A DNA stretch of 64,000 bases from Tissierella simiarum (GCF_018917865.1 NZ_JAHLPM010000020.1:1-64000), one strand, 5' to 3'. Shown: positions 17,975-27,084, counted from the stretch's first letter. Program-made: numbers and translations. The notes: generated from the letters alone by a model not told the origin.

Positions 17975-17983
17975 ATACATCCT

Positions 17984-19351
17984 TTACTCAGCCCCCTCTT
18001 CTTTAAACTTTCTTAGAAAATAAGCAATCCCCTGCATAATAAAATCTACACAAGGGATTGCTACACTGTTGCCTAATGCCTTATATCTTGCACTATCTGA
18101 TGCCTTTTTAATATTAGTCCATCTATCTGGAAATCCTTGAAGCCTTTCACATTCCAAAGGAGTCAGTCTTCGAACTAGTTTTTTTGTAGTTACTAGATTC
18201 TCACTTCCTCCCCCACTATCTCCTCCTGCTCTAAGGGTTGCACAATCTTCTTTATAATTGGCGAACTCTGATTGTCCGAATATCATCTTTTCATAACCTA
18301 TAATACATTTATACCCCAGGGTACCCTCTCTTGTTGCTTTGCAACAGTTCACCTTGTCTTGACTTACATATTGATCGCTACTTCCTTTTTCGTCCCCTAC
18401 ACACAATGTACCTACTGTTTCTTGATAGGTTTTAGGTGGAAAACAAATAGCATGAATATCACTTGTGGTAAGGGTATAACTTATATCTTCTTGGAATCCA
18501 TCCCCATTTCCACCATTATAAACTTGTCTGCCTATAATATTTCCTGAAATACAATAACTTTCTGGAATAATAGGTTTTGATAATAAAGGTACATTATTTC
18601 CACCTGTTCCGTAGGTTGCTACTATTGTTGGTGCAACCTTAAGCGGTCCATTATATCTGCAGTCTCTTCCATGATTATCAAATAAAGAAGGTGGATTTTC
18701 TATTACTATGGGCAAATTTCCACCCATGCTAGCTCGTAAAGTAGAAGTAATATTTTCTGTTATATCCATTCGATTACCACACTGATCATTTAGACATAAC
18801 ATAGATTCTGTAATAAATGTTTGCATCTGCATATTTTGTGTTGCCATTAAAGCACCTGATATTCCGTTTAAGTCAATTCCTTCATTACGTTGATTAATAT
18901 GGTATGCCTTATGTTTAATGGATATATCCTGATTAAAATCTTGTTCTGTTATCTCAAGTCCCACTTGAATTTCCAAAGCTATTTTTAATTGCCTTGGCAA
19001 TTCCTTACCCCTTAACTTTGCCCTTCTAAGTATTCCCAAACAAGCTTTCTTGCTCAAATAATATTTTGGGAGCGGTGTGTCCTCCAAAATCTGCCACAAG
19101 AAAGATTCTTTTACGTCTTTGGGCGACACCCCAGTATTGAGCATCGAGAACTCTCCAAGCAACGGAGAATTCATATCCCAATATGCACCCAGCAGATTTC
19201 CATATCCCTCTCGGAGGTCTAGGTATAGATATGGTGCTGTCTGCAATTCTTGGGCTTTCTTCAAGTACCGCTTGGAAATCTTCTCCTCCTGTACTTGAGA
19301 ATGCTCCAGGGACATTTTCCCAAACGAAGTATCGAGGTCGTATAAGGTCAT
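17984..19351 (-). CDS. Cytosine-5 DNA methyltransferase, C-terminal subunit (split enzyme)
   Basis: The last part carries motif IX (RRLTPLECERLQGFP) and motif X (ALGNSVAIPC) of C5 methyltransferases. The middle, with repeated phrases such as TLRASMGGNLP and TIVATYGTGGNN, is the variable and target-recognition part. The first 108 residues (MTLYDLDTSFGK to KELPRQLKIALEIQ) are read in a different frame from the N-terminal methyltransferase gene and overlap it by about 326 bases. Catalytic motif IV is in the other protein, so the two must act together. GAGAAGGA precedes the chosen ATG at 19351. The frame is open back to 19372. Confidence 0.75.
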   Translation of the reverse strand: MTLYDLDTSFGKMSLEHSQVQEEKISKRYLKKAQELQTAPYLYLDLREGYGNLLGAYWDMNSPLLGEFSMLNTGVSPKDVKESFLWQILEDTPLPKYYLSKKACLGILRRAKLRGKELPRQLKIALEIQVGLEITEQDFNQDISIKHKAYHINQRNEGIDLNGISGALMATQNMQMQTFITESMLCLNDQCGNRMDITENITSTLRASMGGNLPIVIENPPSLFDNHGRDCRYNGPLKVAPTIVATYGTGGNNVPLLSKPIIPESYCISGNIIGRQVYNGGNGDGFQEDISYTLTTSDIHAICFPPKTYQETVGTLCVGDEKGSSDQYVSQDKVNCCKATREGTLGYKCIIGYEKMIFGQSEFANYKEDCATLRAGGDSGGGSENLVTTKKLVRRLTPLECERLQGFPDRWTNIKKASDSARYKALGNSVAIPCVDFIMQGIAYFLRKFKEEGAE

Positions 19352-19688
19352 TTGCTTTTCCTTCTCTTCCATCTTTACACCTCATTTCTTTTGTGATTCT
19401 AATTTGCTCCATAAATAGTCTTGAGCGTTCACCAGCAAGTCCTGCCCTCGTGCCTGCCACAGATAGATCTTGACATGGTGACCCGCCAGTAATGATATCA
19501 ACAGGAGGCAATTCTTCTCCTTTTAATTTTGTGATATCACCAACATGGACCATATCAGGAAATCTTATCTTTGTCACTTCAATGGGAAAGGATTCTATCT
19601 CACTTACCCATATAGGAATGATTCCATTATTAACAGCAGCAAGGGGAAATCCTCCTATCCCATCAAAAAGACTCCCTAAGGTAATCAT
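19026..19688 (-). CDS. Cytosine-5 DNA methyltransferase, N-terminal catalytic subunit
   Basis: The 220-residue protein starts with motif I SLFDGIGGFPLAA for S-adenosylmethionine binding. It contains the catalytic motif IV GGSPCQDLS, with the nucleophilic Cys, and motif VI VWENVPGAF. Motif VIII is in QRRKRIFLVAD. It ends at FGNT before the target-recognition region, which the partner gene supplies. It follows the DUF4406-like gene by three bases. Methylation by such ICE- or phage-borne enzymes protects the element from host restriction. No cognate endonuclease is seen nearby, which fits an orphan methyltransferase. Confidence 0.82.
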   Translation of the reverse strand: MITLGSLFDGIGGFPLAAVNNGIIPIWVSEIESFPIEVTKIRFPDMVHVGDITKLKGEELPPVDIITGGSPCQDLSVAGTRAGLAGERSRLFMEQIRITKEMRCKDGREGKANDLIRPRYFVWENVPGAFSSTGGEDFQAVLEESPRIADSTISIPRPPRGIWKSAGCILGYEFSVAWRVLDAQYWGVAQRRKRIFLVADFGGHTAPKILFEQESLFGNT

Positions 19689-19690
19689 TT

Positions 19691-20041
19691 TTACATTCCT
19701 AACCTTAAGAGAGTCTGTTCTTTTGCTTTCATATTAAGATGTGTAATTCCTTTTATAGGAATTCCTCTTTCTCTTGCAAATTCAATTTCTTCGAACATCC
19801 CACTGGAAATATTATCACCGAATGCCCAAAGCTCATCGCATTTAGCCAAGACTTCCTTTCTTAAACTGATTCCCAATTCTCTTTCTTCTGGATTATTATC
19901 ATCTAAAATCTGAGGATAGAGAAGATGAGGACAAAAAAAGGCATTACCTTCATTTAACACATATCGGCAAGCCTGTTTCGCATACTCTATATTCTTTTCT
20001 ATATCTCCTTTATATGGAGATGCAATAAATATTAATTTCAT
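19691..20041 (-). CDS. DUF4406-like nucleoside 2-deoxyribosyltransferase fold protein
   Basis: A 116-residue protein starting MKLIFIASPYKGDIEKN after a GGAGGG site. The Rossmann-like ASPY start, a middle Asp/Glu pair and CDELWAFGDNISSGM-EEIEFA are the marks of small proteins related to nucleoside deoxyribosyltransferases. These are common in phages and ICEs. The predicted activity is cleavage or exchange of nucleotide bases, but this branch has not been clearly assigned. It sits between VirB6 and the methyltransferase in the transfer operon. A more distant relative is encoded at 46443-46862. Confidence 0.65.
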   Translation of the reverse strand: MKLIFIASPYKGDIEKNIEYAKQACRYVLNEGNAFFCPHLLYPQILDDNNPEERELGISLRKEVLAKCDELWAFGDNISSGMFEEIEFARERGIPIKGITHLNMKAKEQTLLRLGM

Positions 20042-20061
20042 ATAACCCTCCATTTAAACTT

Positions 20062-20931
20062 TTATTTTGGTACTGCTTGTACAATAGTTTTTGTTGTATT
20101 AACCGCTGCCTGTGCTGTATAAACTGCACTCATTATATTAGCCTTTGTAGATGTATCCAGTCCAAATGCTCCAGCAATCCTTGGTACTTCTCCTGCTGAT
20201 AGCATTAAGCCCAGTCCTAATAATGTATGATCTTTTACTACCATTAGTCCAGCTGTCAATATAGTTGCCTGTAGAAAGGTCGTAAGACAAAGACCAATTA
20301 TTTGCTTACACCATTGAATAAAGCCATCAATGTAGCCACGAGGAACAGAAAACATATAAAGGCTTCCAACTGCTATTTGTATTAATAAAATTCCACCTCT
20401 TTTAAGGTTAGCAAAGAATACTTTAATCACTGCATAACCTATCAGAATAATAATAAACAGTGCCATAAAGGGACTCGTTATTATAGAAAGTCCACCAAAT
20501 ATTCCTGAACTACCGACACTGGTAACATCCCCTGTATTATTTAATGTTGTAATAATATTTGTTGCAAGTTCACCTATTCCAGTCCCATAGCCTGTGATAC
20601 CTGCAGTTAAACTCCCTTGTAAGTTAACAGATAATTTATATAGTTCTATTGGTACAATTGTAAATAGACTTACTGCCATAAATCCTTTTATTGCATTTAA
20701 GCCCGCATCTTTAACACTGCCTCTTCCATTTTGATATTCAATTCCTGTTTCAAAGCAAGATACTACAAGACCTATTCCATATAGTGACCAAGCAAGATAA
20801 GAGAAGAACAGAACAATTGACTTAACCCAGCTCATCTCAAAGAGTTCCACTCCCATATTCCCCATATTAGCAAAGAAATCAGCAAGGAAACCTACAATTT
20901 GTCCATATGCCCAGTCTATAATTTGATTCAT
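20062..20931 (-). CDS. VirB6/TrbL-like conjugation membrane protein
   Basis: About 289 residues with at least six hydrophobic segments, Gly-rich loops (GITGYGTGIGE) and an Ala-rich C-terminus. The pattern matches the polytopic VirB6/TrbL-type channel protein of Tn1549-like ICEs (DUF6045 style). It would sit in the cell membrane as part of the DNA export channel. I chose the ATG at 20931, with AGGTGATG just upstream, over an in-frame upstream start at 20973. A terminator-like leader hairpin lies upstream at 20993-21018. Between it and the pilin gene an unrelated 3.8-kb block has been inserted. Confidence 0.7.
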   Translation of the reverse strand: MNQIIDWAYGQIVGFLADFFANMGNMGVELFEMSWVKSIVLFFSYLAWSLYGIGLVVSCFETGIEYQNGRGSVKDAGLNAIKGFMAVSLFTIVPIELYKLSVNLQGSLTAGITGYGTGIGELATNIITTLNNTGDVTSVGSSGIFGGLSIITSPFMALFIIILIGYAVIKVFFANLKRGGILLIQIAVGSLYMFSVPRGYIDGFIQWCKQIIGLCLTTFLQATILTAGLMVVKDHTLLGLGLMLSAGEVPRIAGAFGLDTSTKANIMSAVYTAQAAVNTTKTIVQAVPK

Positions 20932-20992
20932 AACATCACCTAATATAAAATCCCATATAAATATTTTTATCACCTACTTTCAAAACAAAAAA

Positions 20993-21018
20993 GACACATA
21001 GTTTTTATGCTATGTGCC
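20993..21018 (-). terminator. Leader terminator upstream of VirB6-like gene
   Basis: GACACATAG (20993-21001) pairs with CTATGTGCC (21010-21018) with a G-T type mismatch. On the minus strand the stem is followed by TTTTTTGTTTT. It lies only about 60 bases ahead of the gene start and looks like an attenuator. Confidence 0.65.
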
Positions 21019-21078
21019 AGTGTAATTAACCTAGTCAAGTTTTCTACTTAATCTTCTTATATGAGCTTACCCAAAGAG

Positions 21079-21687
21079 CTATATAAACAATAACTCTTCT
21101 GACCTATAAATATTTATTAAACCATCAGTAATGATTGAACCATTTATTGTTCTACAATATGGGCAGATTATATCTTTTGTATTTTTATCTCCTTGTATAT
21201 CCGTATAATCTACTTGATAAACAAATGTTTTCTCACATTTGCTACATTTTTTCCAATCATAATCTTCTAATATTTCTTTATCCATTTTTTCATGAACCTT
21301 TAAGTATTCTTGAATGTTATCTCGAATTAAAAATAAATCACTTAACTTTGAAGAATATAAGTTTATTTCGTATCTACTATTTAACCATAGATACAACTTT
21401 GATTCACTTCTATCACCCCATGAAATCATATTCCTACATTTTAATAATATAGTTTCTATTTCATCTAACACTCTTTTCCTTATATCTATTATCTCTTTAG
21501 GTAAATCTTGTAATTTACTTTCAAATAATTTATTAATCATTAGATCAATATCTTTTTCAATACTAATATATTCTTTTCTAACCTCATCATTTTTAAGATC
21601 CCAATCTGGATATTTTTGTTCAAATTCACTCCATTTCGTTTCTATTTCTCTCTTTGGAAGTTCAACATCAAAGTTAACATTTTGCAT
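21079..21687 (-). CDS. Uncharacterised protein with C-terminal zinc ribbon
   Basis: A 202-residue, largely alpha-helical and charged protein. Near its C-terminus CSKCEKTF and ICPYC form a typical two-knuckle zinc ribbon. It overlaps the end of the PIN-like gene by 14 bases, so the two are coupled. I do not recognise the helical part. The pair sits between the conjugation gene virB6 and the AraC regulator and was probably inserted as a unit. One possibility is that both parts derive from a single longer PIN-domain gene that frameshifted at the overlap. Another is a toxin-antitoxin-like or defence pair. Confidence 0.5.
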   Translation of the reverse strand: MQNVNFDVELPKREIETKWSEFEQKYPDWDLKNDEVRKEYISIEKDIDLMINKLFESKLQDLPKEIIDIRKRVLDEIETILLKCRNMISWGDRSESKLYLWLNSRYEINLYSSKLSDLFLIRDNIQEYLKVHEKMDKEILEDYDWKKCSKCEKTFVYQVDYTDIQGDKNTKDIICPYCRTINGSIITDGLINIYRSEELLFI

Positions 21688-22093
21688 CAGGGGTTAACTC
21701 TATATGTTGAATATACTCATTTCCAAAAAAGTTCATTAATTTAGCATATTCTTCTTCCCAGTAATAAACTTTATTATCTTGTTCCTCTTCAATCAAATCT
21801 ATAATTTTCTTTTTTACGCCACGTATTTCGCTCCACGAACTTTCAGAATATTTATCAATATAATCAACTAATTTAGAATACTCTCTTTTGTAATCCTCTT
21901 CCAATTTACTATTAGATTTTTGGAGTTCTAATTTTACAACCTCTGGAATTAATAATGTTACAACACCTTGTTTACATAGAAGATTTAAGTCTTCTAGTTG
22001 ACTAGGTGTATCATTTTCTTCTACATTATCATTTGCCATCACTTCTGTAAGTAAGTTAACATATACGTTTGTATCAATAGACACATATATCAT
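21674..22093 (-). CDS. PIN-like domain protein (possible RNase)
   Basis: The 139-residue product starts MIYVSIDTNVYVNLL. This is the classic first strand of a PIN nuclease with its metal-binding Asp. LLIPEVVKLELQK follows with a second acidic residue. The later part is a long charged helix. The usual final Asp cluster of PIN enzymes is not evident before the stop, so the C-terminal part may be lost or carried by the overlapping downstream gene. PIN proteins of this DUF4935-like type cut RNA and occur in toxin and defence contexts. Confidence 0.55.
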   Translation of the reverse strand: MIYVSIDTNVYVNLLTEVMANDNVEENDTPSQLEDLNLLCKQGVVTLLIPEVVKLELQKSNSKLEEDYKREYSKLVDYIDKYSESSWSEIRGVKKKIIDLIEEEQDNKVYYWEEEYAKLMNFFGNEYIQHIELTPDAKC

Positions 22094-22305
22094 TAAATCA
22101 CCTCTTTTTTTAGTTTTTCAATCTTATTTTAAATAAAATTTCTATCCTTCAAATTTAACATAATATTATTCTTTTTTCTGCATAATCTCTGAAATTAAAA
22201 TTTTGATTTAAATAATTATACCAAGTTAGCTGTATTAAGACAACTTGGTATAACTATTATAACTCTACATTCCTAATATTGTCCAAAGTATCCTTGCAAA
22301 AGGAC

Positions 22306-22327
22306 GGTGAGCGAAAATTCGCTCACC
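22306..22327. repeat. Perfect 10-bp palindromic hairpin in the virB6-pilin insertion
   Basis: GGTGAGCGAA (22306-22315) and TTCGCTCACC (22318-22327) leave only two bases between arms. A weaker hairpin (ACCAAGTT with AACTTGGT) lies about 60 bases to the left. Nothing else gene-like is visible in 22094-22484. These could be operators or a bidirectional terminator for the divergent AraC and PIN units. Confidence 0.5.
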
Positions 22328-22484
22328 AATTGCTTAAACCTGCTGTTTGTTCATATTTAAAAGTTGAAGTAAAGTCTTTACTATGGTAAAATTACTAAAT
22401 ACTATTCAGGGGTAATTGAGCTCTATGAATTCATTGATATACCCATTTACAAATAACTGTGTTTCAAAAATAAAGGGAGGAAAA

Positions 22485-23318
22485 ATGATAACCAATGAAT
22501 ATATAAATCGTGCAATAGACTATATCTTAAATCATATCAATGAAAATATATCTGTTGATGAGATTGCCTCTCATTGCAATTTTTCAAGATATTACTTTTC
22601 CAGAATATTTAAAATGGAAACTGGAGAAAGCATCTATGAATTTATCAAACGAGTGAAAATGGAGCAAAGTGCGTTTCGCTTAAAGGTTGAGAAAACTAGA
22701 AGTATCACCGATATCAGCTGTGATTACGGTTACAGCTCATCGAACTACAGCTCTGCTTTTAAGCAACATCACAATTTATCTCCAAGCGAATTTCGGCGTA
22801 ATATTACGCAAAAATCTTTAGCAAACCCAATATTTAGTGATGCTGATATAGGGTTAGAGTCATTTGAGGAGTGCAACAAAAAAATCTCCATAGAAGTTCT
22901 TGAGGATTGTCCTGTTATATATGAGCGGCATAAAGGAAATTATGGGGACTTATCGGTTCATTGGGGAGCATTTCAAGAAAAATATAAGGAATATATCACC
23001 GAGTTAACATTGCTTCTTGAGCGTACCTATGATGACCCGTCCATTACCAATATAGACAAATGTCTATATGACATCTGCATGACTGTCCCAGAAGGCTGTA
23101 AACTTGAAAATACCTATATGCTAAAAGGTGGAAAATTCGCTATTTATCACTTCAAAGGTTTGGTAAAACAGATATACACTTCTTACCAAAGCATTTTCAA
23201 TGTGTGGTTGCCACAGAGTAACAGTGAAATTGATGATCGCTATGGCTTTGAAATTTACAGAAAGATAGACTGTGATTCCATGTATATGGAAATTGATCTT
23301 TGTATTCCAATCAAATAA
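22485..23318 (+). CDS. AraC-family transcription regulator with GyrI-like ligand domain
   Basis: The start at 22485 has AAAGGGAGG seven bases upstream. Residues 1-105 are an AraC double helix-turn-helix (VDEIASHCNFSRYYFSRIF, then ITDISCDYGYSSSNY). The C-terminal 150 residues form a GyrI/BmrR-like effector-binding domain, starting near ISIEVLEDCPVIYERHKG and ending in YMEIDLCIPIK. Such Rob-like regulators bind drugs and turn on efflux pumps. A MATE efflux gene follows 80 bases downstream on the same strand, so this is very likely its activator. It is one of the few plus-strand genes here. Confidence 0.88.
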   Translation: MITNEYINRAIDYILNHINENISVDEIASHCNFSRYYFSRIFKMETGESIYEFIKRVKMEQSAFRLKVEKTRSITDISCDYGYSSSNYSSAFKQHHNLSPSEFRRNITQKSLANPIFSDADIGLESFEECNKKISIEVLEDCPVIYERHKGNYGDLSVHWGAFQEKYKEYITELTLLLERTYDDPSITNIDKCLYDICMTVPEGCKLENTYMLKGGKFAIYHFKGLVKQIYTSYQSIFNVWLPQSNSEIDDRYGFEIYRKIDCDSMYMEIDLCIPIK

Positions 23319-23397
23319 AGCACAAAAACAGAAGTATTTTTCTTTTCTTTCCTTTATCCTTTATGGTATGAACAATGGATATAGGGAGGAAATGAAA

Positions 23398-24735
23398 ATG
23401 AATTTAGAGAGCATTCAAAACAACAAAATCAAAACAATTTTGCAATTTTCGATTCCATCGATTATTGCAATGATGCTGACCTCGCTGATTACGGTTACCG
23501 ATGGTTTTTTTATCGGAAACTATGTGGGAAAAGAAGGTCTTGCTGCGGTTAACTTAGGGCTGCCGATTGTCTATTTATACCTTGCAGTGGGACTCATGGT
23601 GTCGGTAGGCGGCGTGGCAATCGCCGGAATGGCCCTTGGCGGTGGAAATATCAAAAAGTGCAACAGTGTTTTTAATCAGACCATGTGTACGGCAATGGTT
23701 TCGGCCGTCCTGCTCAGCGTCATCATGTGGCTCTGTCTTGACCCTATGCTTCATATCTTAAATGCTGATGCACAGGTGGCGGGATCTTTCAAGGACTATT
23801 ACGGCATTATGCTTCTGGAGCTTCCGATTATGGTGATAAACGCATCCTTTGGTATGTTTATCAGAGGAGAGGGTAAGCCACAGTATTTTATGCAGGTCAA
23901 CATTTTAAATGTGTTGCTCAATATTCTGCTTGACTATTTGTTTGTCCGCTGGTTTAGCTGGGGTATAAAGGGTATTGCTATTGCCTCCTTGCTTGCAGGT
24001 ATTGTTACCCTATTGTGCATTCTTTACTTTTTCATCAAAAAGTCAAGCGTGTATAAATTTCGTAGATTTGATTTTTCGGGGGAGGTGCTGGGCAACACAC
24101 TCCTCAATGGCAGTTCGGAATTTATCGGTGAAATGTCGCTGAGTATTTCTATGTTTGCCTATAACTATGTGATACTAAAAAATATCGGCATAGACGGTGT
24201 GACTGCATTTACCATCGTGGGTTATATTGCCTATATCTTTAGCATGGTAATTATCGGTTTCGGACAGGGTGCAAGCCCACTCATCAGCTTTGCTTATGGT
24301 GCAAATGAACATTTGCTTGCAACAAGCCTGCGTAAGATAACCAACTTCATGGTGCTGATTTCGGGGGTAGTGGTGCTTTCCCTCGTGTTAGTTGGTTCCG
24401 GGTGGTACAGTAGTTTGTTCGTTAAAAGCGAAGTCGTGGAGCAGATGGTGCATTCGGGGGGAATAATCTATGCCGTTTCGTTTCTGTTTTCAGGAATTAA
24501 TACAATTTCCTCTTTTTACTTTACCTCGATTGGCAGAGCAAAAGAGTCAGCCATCATATCTTCTGCACGAGGTTTAGTCATTCTGCTGATTTGTATTTTT
24601 ACCTTGCCACCGCTGTTCGGTATGACAGGAGTATGGCTTGTCGCACCAATTACAGAAGTGCTTACCTTACTTTTGAGCTTGTTTTTTATAGGAAAAGAAA
24701 GCAAAAACAGATCACGCAGATTAGAACAAGATTGA
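23398..24735 (+). CDS. MATE-family multidrug efflux pump (MepA-like)
   Basis: A 445-residue membrane protein with twelve predicted helices. The N-terminal PSIIAMMLTSLITVTDGFFIG segment is typical of the NorM/MepA family, which exports drugs in exchange for Na+ or H+. The ATG at 23398 lies seven bases after AGGGAGGA. Another ATG six bases earlier is too close to that site. It is more GC-rich than the neighbours, suggesting recent transfer with the AraC regulator. A clear terminator follows at 24776-24808. The substrates cannot be deduced from the sequence. Confidence 0.92.
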   Translation: MNLESIQNNKIKTILQFSIPSIIAMMLTSLITVTDGFFIGNYVGKEGLAAVNLGLPIVYLYLAVGLMVSVGGVAIAGMALGGGNIKKCNSVFNQTMCTAMVSAVLLSVIMWLCLDPMLHILNADAQVAGSFKDYYGIMLLELPIMVINASFGMFIRGEGKPQYFMQVNILNVLLNILLDYLFVRWFSWGIKGIAIASLLAGIVTLLCILYFFIKKSSVYKFRRFDFSGEVLGNTLLNGSSEFIGEMSLSISMFAYNYVILKNIGIDGVTAFTIVGYIAYIFSMVIIGFGQGASPLISFAYGANEHLLATSLRKITNFMVLISGVVVLSLVLVGSGWYSSLFVKSEVVEQMVHSGGIIYAVSFLFSGINTISSFYFTSIGRAKESAIISSARGLVILLICIFTLPPLFGMTGVWLVAPITEVLTLLLSLFFIGKESKNRSRRLEQD

Positions 24736-24775
24736 TATTTAATCCGTGCACACCAATCTTACTAACATCCAAGTT

Positions 24776-24808
24776 GAGCCACTACATCTTTACATGGTGT
24801 AGTGGCTC
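24776..24808 (+). terminator. Terminator after the MATE gene
   Basis: GAGCCACTACA (24776-24786) pairs exactly with TGTAGTGGCTC (24798-24808), followed by TCGTTTGTT on the plus strand. It closes the AraC-MATE cassette just before the convergent pilin-like gene. Confidence 0.8.
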
Positions 24809-24815
24809 TCGTTTG

Positions 24816-25157
24816 TTATAATCCAAGTATCGCCCAAATATATGCTGGTGCAGTCAAAGTAAACACTAAACACGCAAACAGAATTGCAGGTGCTGCCCAC
24901 TCAAACTGCCCATGTTTTCTATAGTCAAAGTAAGCCATCCAAAGTTTAGCAAAGAAAAACACTGCTAGAATAAGATCTATTGCTGGGAATACTACTTTAT
25001 TTACTACTGTCTTAATCTGTTTAGATGCATCTCCCCAGATACCTTCGATTGCACCCGCTACATCTCCTGAACCTGCTGCAAAAGATGTTATACTAAATAA
25101 TAAAGTAATCATTAATATTATGCTGATAGCTAATACATCTTTCTTATATAACTTCAT
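24816..25157 (-). CDS. VirB2/pilin-like small conjugation membrane protein
   Basis: The 113-residue product has a signal peptide ending near SITSFAAGSG. Two hydrophobic segments follow (ILAVFFFAKLWMAYF and AILFACLVFTLTAP). This layout and size fit the DUF3852-type pilin-like protein of Tn1549-like ICEs, comparable to VirB2. The chosen ATG at 25157 has AAAGGTGG five bases upstream. It lies downstream of the large exported protein and would naturally continue into virB6, but the AraC-MATE and PIN block now separates them. Confidence 0.65.
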   Translation of the reverse strand: MKLYKKDVLAISIILMITLLFSITSFAAGSGDVAGAIEGIWGDASKQIKTVVNKVVFPAIDLILAVFFFAKLWMAYFDYRKHGQFEWAAPAILFACLVFTLTAPAYIWAILGL

Positions 25158-25182
25158 AAAAACCACCTTTCTTTTTCTGTAT

Positions 25183-26874
25183 TTAAGGTTTTAGGGGAGC
25201 AATATGCCAATCTTGCCATAGATTTCCCTTTATGGTGAGTGAGTCTGTAAGATTAATAGAAAGCATCCCATCAGGAGTCCATGCATCTATAAGCCAAGTA
25301 TTCACCATATATGCTCCATCTGGCATCCATATAGGAGTAAAATGTGTACGATTCTTATATGTGGAATACTTATTTTTCTTAAATTCAAATTTCGGACTTG
25401 AACCACTAGGTGTGCGATCTAACAACCTCCAATAGGTTTCATATTGAAATTCTGGGAAGTAAGAAACAGCATTTTGAGGATAGGTAATTGCAGAACTTTG
25501 ATTACTACTCACATTGCATGTTACTAATTGATTAATGCCATATTCACTTTTAAAAATACTTCCACTTCCAGTAGGGTTCTTACTATCATTTGTAATTCTC
25601 ATGTCAGCAGAAAGTCTTGCACTATATTGGTCAAGGTCAAATTCCCACCACCCATGATCACACCAATCCCCTGAGTCCTCACCTGTACTATGCCATACCC
25701 AATATTCCTGCCACCAAGGAATCCATATACTCCAGTTGGCTATTGTTTTCTGCACTCTATTTGGAACAGGAGCATAGGAAAACGAGTCATTTCTATCATC
25801 TGCTACAGGATTTGGTGGTGGGTTTTTATCTAGATCAACAATCTTTACATTAATAGTTGATTTAGTTGTACTTCCAGGACCATGAACAGTTACATTAATA
25901 GTCATATTCTGCTCTGTATTTGGCGTTGTCCATTTTACCCATACAAGTTGTGAATCTCCTCTTGGATAATAAACATTACTTACATTATAGGTTCTTCCAT
26001 CAATGTCAAAACTCACATAGGTTGGATTATCAAGGTCAGATTGTCCTCCACTTATCATTACTGATGTGATTACTTCAGTATTTACTCTATATTCATAATC
26101 ATATGTGCTAACGATTGGTTCTTCTGGTTTTTCTGTAAAGCGAACAATTCCAAGCCCAAAAGAAGATTTTATATCTGCATTTGATGCTGGAGTTGATGTA
26201 CTACCACCCCATGCAGGGTATCCCAAATCTCCTATCTCTAAAAACATAGCAAGGGGCAAGTTCTTATGAGATAAGGACACCATCTTACTTCTCAATAATC
26301 CATTTACCTGTTCATCATACATGGCAGCTTCCGTTGCTGTTGTAACAACCATAACCCCTTGAAATGTATAATATGCCATAGGTTCTAGGAGTAATTTATA
26401 ATCTCCACCAATTAATATATCATAATCCATTCCTGTACGAGATACAATTGAACGAATAACCTGCTCATCTGTAAAATAGCTTTTTATAGCCTCAATATTA
26501 TTTTTCCCATCTGTACTTACTATTTTAGAGATGGACTGTGAAGGATTTATAAAAGAATATGCCCCTTGGACAGGTGATAAGTTTCTGCCACTGTTATACT
26601 GAATCTTAGATACCTTTCCAAAATGAAACATAGTTGATGGAGGTTGTTTATTAGTTAAATCAATAGGTACAGTCACCACTGAATGATCACTTGCACGAAC
26701 TACAGTCACTCTCACTCCATCATATCCAGGTGACCATTTATTGTCACTTGTACCACTTCCCATTCCTCCACCGCCTGAATCTATGTTTCCATCTCCAACT
26801 GCAAGAACAGAAATAGATATCATTAAGTTAAATACCATTAGAAATGTTATCAATAATATTAATATTCTCTTCAT
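25183..26874 (-). CDS. Large exported ICE protein of unknown function (563 aa)
   Basis: The protein starts MKRILILLITFLMVFNLMIS, a clear signal peptide, after AAAGGAG. The mature part is Ser/Thr/Gly/Trp-rich and probably beta-sandwich in nature, with motifs such as YRVNTEVITSVMISGG and TINVTVHGPGSTT. There is no LPXTG anchor or transmembrane tail. Its place before the pilin-like gene in a conjugation operon suggests a surface-exposed mating or cell-wall factor. I do not recognise a named family with certainty. A terminator-like leader hairpin (26901-26944) precedes it, as for several other genes of this element. Confidence 0.6.
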   Translation of the reverse strand: MKRILILLITFLMVFNLMISISVLAVGDGNIDSGGGGMGSGTSDNKWSPGYDGVRVTVVRASDHSVVTVPIDLTNKQPPSTMFHFGKVSKIQYNSGRNLSPVQGAYSFINPSQSISKIVSTDGKNNIEAIKSYFTDEQVIRSIVSRTGMDYDILIGGDYKLLLEPMAYYTFQGVMVVTTATEAAMYDEQVNGLLRSKMVSLSHKNLPLAMFLEIGDLGYPAWGGSTSTPASNADIKSSFGLGIVRFTEKPEEPIVSTYDYEYRVNTEVITSVMISGGQSDLDNPTYVSFDIDGRTYNVSNVYYPRGDSQLVWVKWTTPNTEQNMTINVTVHGPGSTTKSTINVKIVDLDKNPPPNPVADDRNDSFSYAPVPNRVQKTIANWSIWIPWWQEYWVWHSTGEDSGDWCDHGWWEFDLDQYSARLSADMRITNDSKNPTGSGSIFKSEYGINQLVTCNVSSNQSSAITYPQNAVSYFPEFQYETYWRLLDRTPSGSSPKFEFKKNKYSTYKNRTHFTPIWMPDGAYMVNTWLIDAWTPDGMLSINLTDSLTIKGNLWQDWHIAPLKP

Positions 26875-26900
26875 GGAATCTCCTTTATGCAAATAAAAAA

Positions 26901-26944
26901 GAGACGAAGCCTTTCGATCATTAGTTGACCGAAGACTTCGCCTC
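26901..26944 (-). terminator. Leader terminator upstream of the exported ICE protein
   Basis: GAGACGAAGCC (26901-26911) pairs with GACTTCGCCTC (26934-26944) with minor mismatches. On the minus strand it is followed by TTTTTTATTTG and, 10 bases on, the gene's ribosome site. The position suggests attenuation instead of ordinary termination. Confidence 0.65.
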
Positions 26945-27084
26945 TTCTATTTTCTGTATATAGTTTTGGAGTTATATTAAATAAATGCATCAAGGTTTTT
27001 ACATATTAATGTATTTGTTTTCTGTATTAATGATAAGAGAGATTCTCATAATTTTATAAAACAAATTGGAATTTGTAAATCGCT

